Assembly: GCA_949128115.1 (NCBI GenBank)
Contig: OX421964.1
Span: 30,496,177-30,560,176, forward strand
DNA length: 64,000 nt
Direction: 5' to 3'
Origin: Anaspis maculata
Taxonomy: Eukaryota; Arthropoda; Insecta; Coleoptera; Scraptiidae
The notes beneath the pieces were generated by a model that was not told where the DNA came from, did not search any database, and worked only from the letters and a program-made list of their open reading frames with translations. Positions 1 through 10,179 of the stretch are shown here, in pieces; the stretch's first letter is position 1, and each line of letters opens with the position of its first letter. Both the position numbers and the translations under genes were made by a program.

Positions 1-3000
1 TCACTTCGCGCTCATTATTATTTTACCTGCAGGTCTCGTAATATATCACCTTCTAGTTCTCATCTATCGAATTTATACTGTTACAAGTGGCAATTCTTTT
101 GTGCATTCGAATGTAATTACACGCGGTCTTTCTAGATCGTCCGATCGTCGTGTCACGATTTGCAACGCTCTAGGCATTCGAGAACGTATGCGATGGTTCG
201 GACCATTTAATTTACATGGAGATATCAACAGGCGGGTGAGATACATCAGCCCAATTAGCGGAGGCGCCGTTCGAAAACACATTGGTAATGCATGCAGAAG
301 GTATAGGATTATTCGAGAGTCGCCTCGAAGCCATATGCCGCGGTCAATGTGGAATTTGCTAGAGAACCGCTGGAAACTTCCAGAATACCAGCCGAAGGTA
401 TTTTGAAACTCCGATGGATCGGCTGACAGACCATAGTCTTAAATTCAGAGCGATAACAGCGAGAAGTAATCGGCGATATAATCAAGCGTAGATAATTGTT
501 GACGAGTATCTGTGGTCGTACGAAGTAATAAACAGTGTGTATTATAAACTATCGTCTATATTATTATAAAAGAAACCCAACGCGAAATCCGTGACAATAT
601 ACCTATGCACTCTCTGTATTTAGAGTTCATTATGCATATGAGCAGTCCCTGTTTAGCACAAATAGTTTAACATCGTCCTGGTGGATGCATTGTGTCAGCG
701 AATTCACACAAGCGAGGGGGCTGCGCGATAATTCAATTCTGCACCCCTCAGTCGGATCCACGCTGAAATAAAACCAAAAGCCTGCTTTTCGCCTTATTTA
801 GGTGCAAAATGAATGTTAATCTTGCACACTGTGCAAGCCTGCGGTGTGACAATGGCGGCTAGGATTAGCGGTGGTGCTGGGAAACAGCCATTACCGCCTA
901 GCTTTCCAGAATGACCTCCACCGCCATTGTCATAATCTCGCCATTCACGTTGGTGCATTCATGTCAAACTATGCGATAAGCGCACTTTTGGTATTCGCCA
1001 GCCAGAAATGACTTAGGTACAACTTCCAGTTGATTAAATTCCTATATCAGTGAAGTTTCTGGATGATGCATCCAATGAAATTTCCTACTGGTTCCCGGAA
1101 AGAAGTTCACTAAGTGCGATAAGCACTACTTAGAAACTGAACAGAATATTTATTTAATTATTTCTTGCTCTCGTATACCTAGCCTAAGCATACCCCATAA
1201 TAGTATTCACTCACAGCCACAGCCGATGCTGGAGAGAAATGTGAAGCGGAATCTTTGCTATGGGCTCTAAGAAAGAATGGCTGGCTGTTTTTCACTCTCA
1301 CGCGAACTTTTATACTCGTGAGAATTGAGAATAACTCCTCGATCATTGCACAATATACCTAATTCCTATCCTCGTTCCTATGCTTCTATGCAATTTCGAT
1401 ATGGAAATGAAAGAGCAGGTATTCCAAACAGCAGTGGAAAAACGCTCCCAAGATACAGGTGCGCTGCGCTCCTGAAGGAAGCGTGTCATTTTCCCACGGA
1501 ACTGCATAAACACTTTAACTCTACACGATTCACTTTGCTGAAAGCTTTGTAAAAGCGTAAATAGCATCAAGTTTGACGTCGATTCCCCCAGGCATATGGG
1601 ATGTGTCAAAGAATATCGTGTGCTGCCTTTAAATCTGAATTTTCTCTTGCCCCCTTATTCCTCATATTATATTTAGTTCCGATCCTCGCGGCTGACGGTA
1701 CACCTGAAAATTTCCACTTTTTTGTCCAAAAGCGCGCTCCCGGCTCATTTTAATCCTTAATAGAGTATAAGGATTACGGTGCCATTATGATTATATGCCC
1801 AAATAACGGTATAAGTGAGCGCTTTCAGTTTTTATACGTTGGAGGCATAAACGGGGATTTGTGGTCGTAAAGCTGGCAAGGTCGGACTTACCCCAGTCGC
1901 AGTCGCCCTCCACCGCCGGCTTTTGTGTGTACGGAGAAGACGAAGGAGACGAAGAGATTTTTCAGACGGATCAGGACCCTCTCTCTGAAACAAAACGTAG
2001 GTACATTGCTCACTTTCATGTCGCCTTAATGAGGTGAGAACATCCATGAAATATGGAGTCATGCATATAAATGAGTTTGTTTTAAAAAATTTACTCGGCT
2101 CTGTGTGTACCTATATGTGTGCGCGCAGATCCTCTACTTCACCGAGGGTTGGTTGTAATAATATGCGAAGAAATAAATGCCCGGGTTCGGCGTTATCACG
2201 GAATGTGCGTATTATGGTAATCGCTCATTAAGCGAGGCACGCGCTGAACTTTTTCATCATATTAGAAAAATACACTAGCTTTCCTTTGTTTGCAAACATC
2301 CACTGATGTTGAATGGGCCAGTGGGTGTTGGTGCCTATTTAGCGCCACTGATAGCTGAACCGCTGAGTGAAAATATATAAAATTGGGCGCCATCGTAACC
2401 GTTTGGCACTGGCCGGTAGATGACGCCACAAAACAAGCAAGTCTTGATACTAGCTTTGCCACGAATTGACTCCTTGCCATTTATATCTGAAGAAACTCTC
2501 AAGATAAAGCCGCGGTTCTCATCTCATCATGTTAATCGCAGTTAGCGAATACCTTTCTGAAACTATTGTCAGAATGTTACCGGCTGCTGCTTTATAATTT
2601 TTCCGTCAACTTGACGCCTGAACGTGTAAATATCTATTGTAAGGAAACCCGCTGGAGATCAAGACGCGTGAATAAGATAGACCTGCACAAATGGCGGAGG
2701 AGTCATGCAAGGGATGAGGCGTGGGTGCTGAGAAACACATATAGGGTGAAGCGCATCGGCTTTTTCAGACTATGGGTTGTCACACTCAAGGGGTAGTGAA
2801 ATGGAACGCTGGAAAAGAAACGGGCCGAATCGAGAGAGACTGGGGCGAGGAGTGAAAGACGACAGATGTGTGGAAAGCGAGAATTGCGATATTTCGTCGG
2901 AAAATGAATAAATAAACAAGAGTGCTACAGCTGTTATTATATCAAATCATGTGTATCATCAACTAGTGGCAGAAAACACTGAAGGAAGTTTATCTTCTAC

Positions 3001-3609
3001 TACCTATGTGATGCGATAACTATTTCAAGAGGTGAAAAATATTGTTTTGGATACAAGAATGATTGAGGATTTTCTTGGAATTCCGATACCAGTCGAATGT
3101 CGCAGCAAAGCCGCGAGGCTGCAGGAAATTTCCCAGATCCAACCTTCATTTCCTTACCGATGGACAGGTAGCTATTCAGGAAGACGAGGTTCAATCGTCT
3201 GCTGCATGCGGCGCTTGCAGCTAAATACGTCTGACCTGGCCGCCAATCCCTCCTCGAACAATGTCCTCTATACAACAATTCGTTGTATGGAATTTAACCC
3301 TTTCAGAAAATGTCAACAGTTACCTCGAGCTAAAAAGCAGAAAAGGCCCGCTTGAAGCAAACGGAAATAAAAAAGTACAACGTACTTAAGTATTGCTACG
3401 AGAACATCGAGATGCTGTACAATTCTTCACAGATTAATCAGATGCTCACACCTGATTTAATTTATGTACACCCAGTTTAGTTATAGCTGATTGATAAGTA
3501 AGTGATTTAAAAATACAGCACGAGCTTGAAGTAAATTGTTCTGATCACTATATCCAACTTCAACGTGAATTAAGTAATCAGTTCAGTAGGTACCAGTAAT
3601 CAAAACAAT
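1..3609. other. Mostly unique DNA, no gene recognised
   Basis: I see no recognisable coding region, RNA gene or transposon end in this stretch. Reading frames here are about 100 codons or fewer, overlap on both strands and resemble no family I know. The only clear structure is the inverted repeat near position 846. The DNA has mixed composition without obvious tandem repeats, so it may be host intergenic or intronic sequence. Splice-aware prediction against a relative's proteome would be needed to exclude small exons. Confidence 0.5.
846..932. repeat. Short imperfect inverted repeat (hairpin)
   Basis: The sequence GACAATGGCGG near the left edge is matched by CCGCCATTGTC near the right edge. 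Inside, GCGGTGGT faces ACCTCCACCGCC and GGCGGCTAGG faces CCGCCTAGC, so the segment folds into a GC-rich cruciform of about 85 bp in AT-rich surroundings. It could be an old MITE, a structured regulatory element or a small hairpin RNA source. No target duplication is evident. Confidence 0.5.
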
Positions 3610-5344
3610 GGCCCGTATTCATAGTCAGGTCTTATGTCTCAAGATGACCTTATTCAATTTTCACGAGCCAATTTTCACCACACCCAACCATTATTAGATG
3701 CACTTGTGTTTGATTATAATAATAATATACAACATTCATAAGATAATCCTCATACCTATAGAATCATCTTAGATCAAGCCTGTGTCTAAATAAGCATGGT
3801 CTTAAAACCACCTTATAAAGTGCTCGCCAATTGAAATGGTCCACCGACAAAATCTAATCACATCCAAAGTGACATAACTCTTGAATGAATGAGCTATTTT
3901 GAATCGTTTTATGTTTTCTGATTAGCACACGGATTACGGATTGGATTACAACATGTCATGGGCCGTTTTTGGTACAGGTGTTTCGTATCAATTATACAGG
4001 GCGCTCAGTCAGGTACTGCAAAAATGGGAAAATTTGAATTGGTCCCATTTCACAAAAAATAGTTTTTGGTTTTTTCCAAGTGTTTTAGGAAAGATGGTGT
4101 CCCTATACCTTGAGGTAGTTTTCACAATTTTGAGTCTATCTCCTCCAATTACACACTTACACAGTGATATCAAAAATGCAACCTTCTGGTCTGGCATTTA
4201 TATCTATTTCAACTGTTGGTCAATTTTGGAAAATAAGGACTTTTGTTGAAGATTAAGACTCAGATGAGAAGGCTTGAGGATCGGAACTGACTGGAGACAA
4301 GAATTTTGAAAAAGCGCAGAAATCAAAAGTGACCTGAATATGAAGCATCACCTAGAAATCAGGTTCATGGAACGAACTAAATAAAAATCAACTTGCCTTC
4401 AAACAGACTTTTATTTCCGAACATTTTGAGGTATTTTCCGATTTTGAGTGATGAAAATTGTCGATGCGGAACCCATTTTACAAATTCACTTTTTAGAAGA
4501 TAATACCGGGCCTTCCTTGATTGAAAATGCACGTAACCTAAGTTACCTTCTTATTGTTGAATGTTTCCTTCACATAAAGAGATAGGCACACAGTTCTGAT
4601 CTTCGTCACCCAGGTTACGTCTATTTTTAGGTGAAAAACGTCCAGTATTCCTTGTTGGAAGCATCCATTTCTGATTTGGATTCATTAGCACAATTTTTGC
4701 CTGATACAAATTGTAAACATCTTGAAATGTTCAGAAAGAATGGTTTGTTTAAAGACAAGTTGTTATTTGTTGATTACCTTCCCTAAACCGGATCTCTAGC
4801 AAGTTTGTCATTCAAGTCACTTTTGATTCAATCTCTTTCCCAGAGTCTTTATCTAAAGTCAATTCTGATCCCCGATCCTTCTGACCTGAGCCTTTAGCTT
4901 CAACAAGAGCCCTCATTTTCCAAAATCGGCCGACAACGAATAAAGTTATTACTGCAAAACTAAAAGGTTACATTTTTTAGATCACCCTGTAATTAAAGCA
5001 GATAGGCAAAAAAAAATTGAAAACGATTCGAGTTATGGTTATAACAACTCACCTGAAACACTTGAAGAAAACCAAAAACTATTTTTTGGAAAATGGGACC
5101 TATTCAAACTTTTCCATTTTTGCGGTCCCTGATTGAGGGGTCTGTATAATTAATACGAAACACTTGTACCAAAAATAGTCCATGACATGTTGTAGTCCAA
5201 TACGTAAGCTAATCAGAAAACATAAAACGATTCAAAATATTTTATTTATTCAAATGTTATGACACTTTGAATGTGACTGTATTTTTTGGGTGGACCATTT
5301 CAATTGGCGAGTTCTTTATTTGAGATCTGACTATGAATACTTCC
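3610..5344. mobile_element. Foldback (palindromic) DNA element, about 1.7 kb
   Basis: The left half from 3610 to about 4480 is the diverged reverse complement of the right half. Matching landmarks are GTATTCATAGTCAG at 3615 against CTGACTATGAATAC ending at 5344, the block around 3900-4110 against 5040-5230, and the block around 4210-4330 against 4810-4930. About 170 bp near the left end (roughly 3640-3810) has no partner on the right. The outer motif GGCCCGTATTCATAGTC recurs near 27855. No transposase frame is present, so it is non-autonomous. The superfamily is not assignable, and no target duplication was found, perhaps because the right terminus has decayed. Confidence 0.8.
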
Positions 5345-5917
5345 GGATCTGACTATCTCCGGAAAGCAAAAGATCACACTCAATATATTAATGATCTAAT
5401 TCTAATCTCTCTATCTCTTTGAGTGCAGTGAGGGCTTAATTGCAAAATGGTTAATTGATCAACTGCAACTGCAAGAAATCAATCTCAAGTGTGTTATGAA
5501 ATTAAGCTCACAGGGGTCTTTTGAAAAAGGGTAATTAATTAAGTGAGGGTATTATCAGGCAACTATGCTGTGATGATATTTCAGGAACTGAATGTAAATT
5601 GACTTGAAGAATTCTTCATTTTCAGCTGAATTCATCACAAATTGAGACTGTGAAATTAACAACTGATTCAAATGAAGTAATTCAGGTCAATTCAACTGAA
5701 GGGCGACTATGAATTCATAGGCAATAAAGCAGGTGTGGTTTTAAAACTTTGTTTATTTGTAACGTCCATCTGAATTATTACCTTCCAAGAGAATCTGGGA
5801 ACAAGTAGTTGGGAAAAGGGATCTGGGAATTCGTTTAAACAATTGAGCGCTAAAGGGTTACGAAAATCTAGAGAAAAATTAAACACAACGTAAGGCAACA
5901 AATCACGAGCAATTAGG
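5345..5917. other. AT-rich spacer, no gene recognised
   Basis: This stretch contains runs of AATTAATT-type sequence and a perfect 14-bp palindrome, CTATGAATTCATAG, near 5707. That palindrome looks like two decayed copies of the TATTCATAGTC transposon terminus joined head to head. No credible reading frame is present: the minus-strand frame across 5707-5934 is open but resembles nothing and lies over the upstream part of the heat-shock promoter. Confidence 0.4.
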
Positions 5918-6010
5918 GAAAAGAACAAGAACATTCGAGGCTATTCTGGAAAAGTCCGGTATATTATGGAATGCAGAAGCGTGTATATAAAGCAACAGTA
6001 GCAGTTCAGT
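5918..6010 (+). promoter_or_regulatory. Heat-shock-type core promoter (HSE cluster, TATA, initiator)
   Basis: Heat-shock factor binds alternating nGAAn pentamers in 5-bp register. Here GAA at 5929, TTC at 5934, TTC at 5944, GAA at 5949 and an imperfect GTC at 5954 all fall on one 5-bp grid, with further GAA blocks at 5918 and 5923. TATATAAA lies at 5984-5991 and an insect-type initiator, TTCAGT, at 6005-6010. The HSE-TATA-initiator order and spacing resemble insect hsp70 promoters, although the TATA-to-initiator gap of about 24 bp is slightly short. The DNA just downstream is purine-rich, like known hsp leaders. The match is read by eye and unscored. Confidence 0.6.
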
Positions 6011-6300
6011 AGAGGAAAGCAGAGTTTAATTCACGACGAAAGTGCGAGTACAGCGAAGTTTGCAAATGTGCCGATATATTTGACTTGTGAATTAATAGTG
6101 CTAGTAAGAAGTGACAAAAGAAAATAGTGTGTTTGAACGTAGCACCTAAACGGGCTCATATATTTATCAACAGTATGAACAACTTTGCCAAACAATTTGA
6201 CCTGCTTTTAACAAAGGATACCGTATATAGTGTGTTGAATGAAATTTTGAACTCAAACTTTTTTATCCTTCAAATTAAAATATATCTTTGAATAAATGAA
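6011..6300 (+). other. Putative short transcript below the heat-shock promoter
   Basis: Starting at the candidate initiator, the sequence has an unusually purine-rich leader and an upstream mini-frame of five codons at 6066-6083. A 38-codon ATG frame follows at 6175-6291, beginning MNNFAKQFDLLL. AATAAA at 6291-6296 overlaps its stop and could act as a poly(A) signal. A GTAAGA donor-like site lies at about 6103. The peptide is not a member of any heat-shock family I recognise. The unit might be a non-coding heat-shock RNA, the remains of a duplicated hsp locus with its body lost, or a 5' exon of a longer gene. Confidence 0.35.
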
Positions 6301-6400
6301 AACGCACGATTACCAAAAGGATAAGTCACTAGCTTTGCGGAAACACAATTTGCTGCATTACACCGAAATTTGACGACCAGGCCACCGACTCTGCGAGAGC

Positions 6401-7265
6401 AAAATTGCCAGGGCCGGGTCTAGCCAAACTTTAACTTGTTTAAATTCAGTAACTGAATAACCAAAAACATTTGGCCAGAAACCTCGGACAGATCGATTTT
6501 TAAATTCAAAATGCCACATTTCGATACCATCTACGTGACCTTGACAATGCCAGAGGCGGCGCAAGGGACAGAAGGGGTCAACAAATGCCATTTTCATCTT
6601 TGTTAGACTCTCTTTCTTATATAGAAAAACAATTGAAATCCTGCCTCAAAAAAAAATTGCGGCGTTCAAAAGGTCAGTGTTCCTGTCAAAAAGGTGTCAT
6701 TTTCTTGAAATCTGGAGCAAGTACCACCTGTTGAGCCATCTTAGCTTTCAACACACTGATAACGTGACCTATTGATCTTGACAACACCAATGGTGGCAAA
6801 AGGGGAAGAAAATGCCACCTTTTTGATAGAAACTGTGATACTGACTTTTGAACGCCGCCATTTTTTTTGTGGATCAGGATCTCGATTATTTTCATAGGTT
6901 AGATAGAGAATCTAACAACGATAAAAATGCCTTTTTTTTTGACTTGCCATTGTATTGGAAAAAATTGGGCTCCTGCCCCTTGCGCCGCCCCTGGCATTAT
7001 CATGGTCGCGTAACTTATACCAAAATGTGATATTTTGAATTCAAAAATCGACTTGTCCGAGGTTTTAATGAAATGTTTTTGGTTATTGAATTACTGAATA
7101 TAAACAGGTTAAAGTTTTCACCCTGTATAATAAAGTTGAATTTCGAAGGATTCTTTTCATTCCCGTATTTAGGGGGGGTCTCCCTCTCCACTGCCTGTGA
7201 GGAGGGCGGCAATTTTTTGCTGGCACGCAGGCGGCAAATAGGCCAGGCCCGGCCCTGAAAATTGC
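6401..7265. mobile_element. hAT-like foldback element with 8-bp target duplication
   Basis: The element occupies 6409-7257 (849 bp). It begins CAGGGCCGGG and ends CCCGGCCCTG, a hAT-style terminus. It is flanked by the perfect 8-bp direct repeat AAAATTGC at 6401-6408 and 7258-7265, the duplication length expected of hAT transposition. Its halves are diverged reverse complements: 6420-6600 pairs with 6900-7120 and 6600-6700 with 6800-6900. The right arm carries about 130 bp (7130-7250) absent from the left, which includes CACCCTGTATAATA. There is no transposase, so it must have been moved by an enzyme encoded elsewhere. Confidence 0.85.
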
Positions 7266-9052
7266 TTTCTGGTTTCCTCGTCAACTTACTGACTACGTGG
7301 CGAACCTGAAATTTTCACTGAGATATTCCCACGAGATATTTTTGGATGAGATAATAGATAATAGATAATCTTGTAGCGGCCAACCTCAGTTCACGTGGTA
7401 AACATTACACATATAATGCCTCAGTAATTTATTCGCGCAGTGACTGATACACCGTGCATCATCATCATCATCAGAAGAAATCGGCAACGGGCTTTCTAAA
7501 TTCTGTTTCCATAGAAAAGATTTTTCACAGGTAATTGATATACAAAAATCCGCTTATCCTCCACCAAATTCACTCTCGCTCAAGCTAGCAGGCACACTGC
7601 GGCCAGATCCGGTGGATGAAACGAACCCGGATTGGGGCAGACTTTGAGACCAAAAGTCCACAAAGATATCCGTAATGTATCCCATCAGAGTTCAAAGGGG
7701 TCGAGATACCCATCAGTTGGGTTATCCTCCATAGCTTGATATGCCTTTTTGCTGCGCGTTCCTGCCGATTTCATCTCTGTGTATCCCTATTTCATTTAGA
7801 CGCATGATAAAATTGCTATACTGATGAGATGTGAACATCAAAGACGTTCAAGAAGCAGGGTACACCTCACACCTTAATGAAAAGGAATAAAACCCCACAC
7901 CATGAAAGGAAAGCTTCTCCCAGCCATCTTTCGAATGATTCACCATCACGGCTTGTTTTCCGCACAATTTGATTTGTGTGTAAACCGCCAGAGAAAATAG
8001 TTTGCTCTCCCGCAGTGTATCAATGCCAATTTCCAATATGGGCGTGTAAAATACTTTTCCGCTCTTACTTTGCGTTAACTTGAGGCACAGCTTGAGGTTT
8101 TCTACAAGTTTGAAGTTTCCCACTCTCGGATCCTGAACTACCGACGTTACCTGATGATGTTATAGTTGCGAGTTGCTCGCTCCATACACAACACCTATTA
8201 TTTCCTAATCTATACTTCCGAGCAACTTACTTTGTTAAAATAGTTTCATGACGTTCCTCGTACAGGCTGCCGTAATACGTTATCTAGCTGTTATTTATTA
8301 ATGCTTCGTAAATTATCCAGACGCCTTTATTTATTACACTACTTAAATTTTGTTCTGTGGAGCGCACGCCTGCTGCTCCGTGTAAACTTGGCTGTATAAA
8401 GCCGATATTTACTAAATGGCCGGGATATAATGTGTGTACGCGAAAACGTGATTTACGCCTGAAAGGATTTTCTAAACTGGTTCAATTATTTCCGCCCCAC
8501 GTTTCGTCCAGTTTAATGGCACGATATGAATAATTATAAAATCAGGGGCGGACTGGGCAAAATGTGAAATATCGTAAAAGAATATCCTTAGTTAGTCCCG
8601 TTTTCTCTCAAATCCAAATAAAAAAATATACCTGACGCAATTTGTACCTACCACTTGTGATGAAACGCACTTTTCAGCTTGAAGCCACCCGCTTTTGGCG
8701 GGCCGAAAATAATCTGGAGGAAAATAGTCCGTGGGATCGAGTTATATGTGAATATTCATAGTCAAGTCATCATTGAAAGATGTCGCTGGTTATTTAATTT
8801 ATACGTGTGAACCGAGGTGTAAACCAAGCGAATTTCTACAACATGATTCACCTCCTACACCTCGATACTCAAAAACCTTCCCTGCACGACGTGCGAGAAA
8901 ATAGTGAAAGCAATGTGCGGTAGAATTAAAACACACCCGCAAATGGAGATGGTTATGGTCCACCGGCCTGCTGCTTCGACGTGGCGCGACACTTAATGCC
9001 ACACTAGCAGCGCTACAGCGTGCTATAATAAACTACCCATTGGGATGTGGAA
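7266..9052. other. Spacer, mostly unique DNA
   Basis: No gene is recognised. A short CAT/ATC microsatellite lies at about 7459-7474. At 8546 the sequence CAGGGGCGGACTGG matches a common hAT terminal motif, but no inverted partner follows, so it is a solo or decayed end. A partial copy of the TATTCATAGTC motif lies near 8752. AGGTGTA near 8815 and TACACCTC near 8857 form a weak hairpin. Reading frames here are short and non-ATG or lack known motifs. Confidence 0.4.
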
Positions 9053-9440
9053 TCCTTGGGAGATGCGTTCCGATCCCCTTTGAGAAGTTGAGTTGAAATT
9101 CTTCCAGGATGAGTTTCAACCCACCTAGAGGCTGATGAGTTGCTACTCTTTGAGTTCCGACCCACCTCTAGGATGTGGAGTCGAACCCCTTGAATGTTGA
9201 GTATCGATCCGCCTCCTAGAGTCGAGTTGAAACCCTTCGATGACGAGTTCCAAACCCATCTCCGAGTAGTTGTGCTGAAGCCCTTCCGATGCTGAGTTTC
9301 AATCCATCTTCAAGTAGTAGAGTTGAGATCGATTGATGATGTGTTTCGTTCCACTTCTAGGATGCTGAGTTGGGATCCTTCGACGAAGAGTTTTTACCCA
9401 CCTCGAGGATGTAGAGTTGACACCCCTAGATGAGCCAGAT
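9053..9440. repeat. Degenerate minisatellite, 47-bp unit, about 8 copies
   Basis: Successive copies carry variants of a CCCACCTCTAGGATG block alternating with GAGTTGAAACCCTTCGATG. The CCACC/CCATC anchor falls at 9121, 9162, 9209, 9255, 9303, 9350 and 9397, giving spacings of 41, 47, 46, 48, 47 and 47 bp. The copies are well diverged, so the array is old. The unit length is a multiple of neither 3 nor 10, and no long open frame runs through it, so a protein-coding origin is unlikely. Confidence 0.8.
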
Positions 9441-10087
9441 CCCATAGAAGCGAGTTCTCTCGTTTCGGTATCTCTTGCAACGGAGTGATGACCTCGGCGA
9501 GCGAAGGGTTAGGCTTGGTGAGTTAGGATTGGTACTTACGGTTGAGCTTTGTCGGAGAGAATGTATGATAGGGCTCACGCGTTCGTTCTGAATCTGCCTG
9601 CATGTGCTGGTGTCTGCGCGCTAGGTACTGTCTGTCATCGGTACAGCCACTATTAAGCCTCGTTCTTTGTTGGATACCTTCACAAAAAAAGTATTCGAGC
9701 CCTTGAGCCCTCTGGAGTTTGCGTTGCGACTGCGGTACCCGGAGCACCGGATCTGATGTGTTAGATCTGGGAAGTCGCGTGTGAGCCCCCTCTGCGTTTC
9801 TGAAGCTCGTAGTTCTTTGGAAAATGTGAAATTTAAGAACCGCGTAAAAATCGAATCATGGGAATGAAATGGAATCGCATTTGTATCAGGGTTCAGACCC
9901 TGCCATAAAGTCGCAATTATTTACCAGGATTAACCCCCCTCCCCACCTTGTCTTGTACTTTCAAGTACGAGACAATAATTATGTTCTTGAGAGGAATGCT
10001 ACTCGAGGAAATATACGGTTTGAGGTCGCGAAAATAATAATTTCTGTTGCAGCAATCGACTGAAGCTCTATAGATGATGTATAGGCT
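9441..10087. other. Spacer, no feature recognised
   Basis: Unique-looking DNA lies between the 47-bp minisatellite and the tandem-armed foldback. Frames on both strands are under 80 codons and match nothing known. No inverted repeat or tandem array was seen. Confidence 0.35.
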
Positions 10088-10179
10088 ATTTCTTTGGTTC
10101 TAGGACAATTCGTCGCACGGACAATTTGTCGCGGGCAATTCGTCGCGGACAATTCGTCGCACGGACAATTCGTCGCAAA

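Noticed and set aside
101..406. Open frame of 101 codons on the plus strand near the window start
   Set aside because: It starts at GTG, overlaps an opposite-strand frame and resembles no family. A eukaryotic gene would need an ATG or splice evidence.
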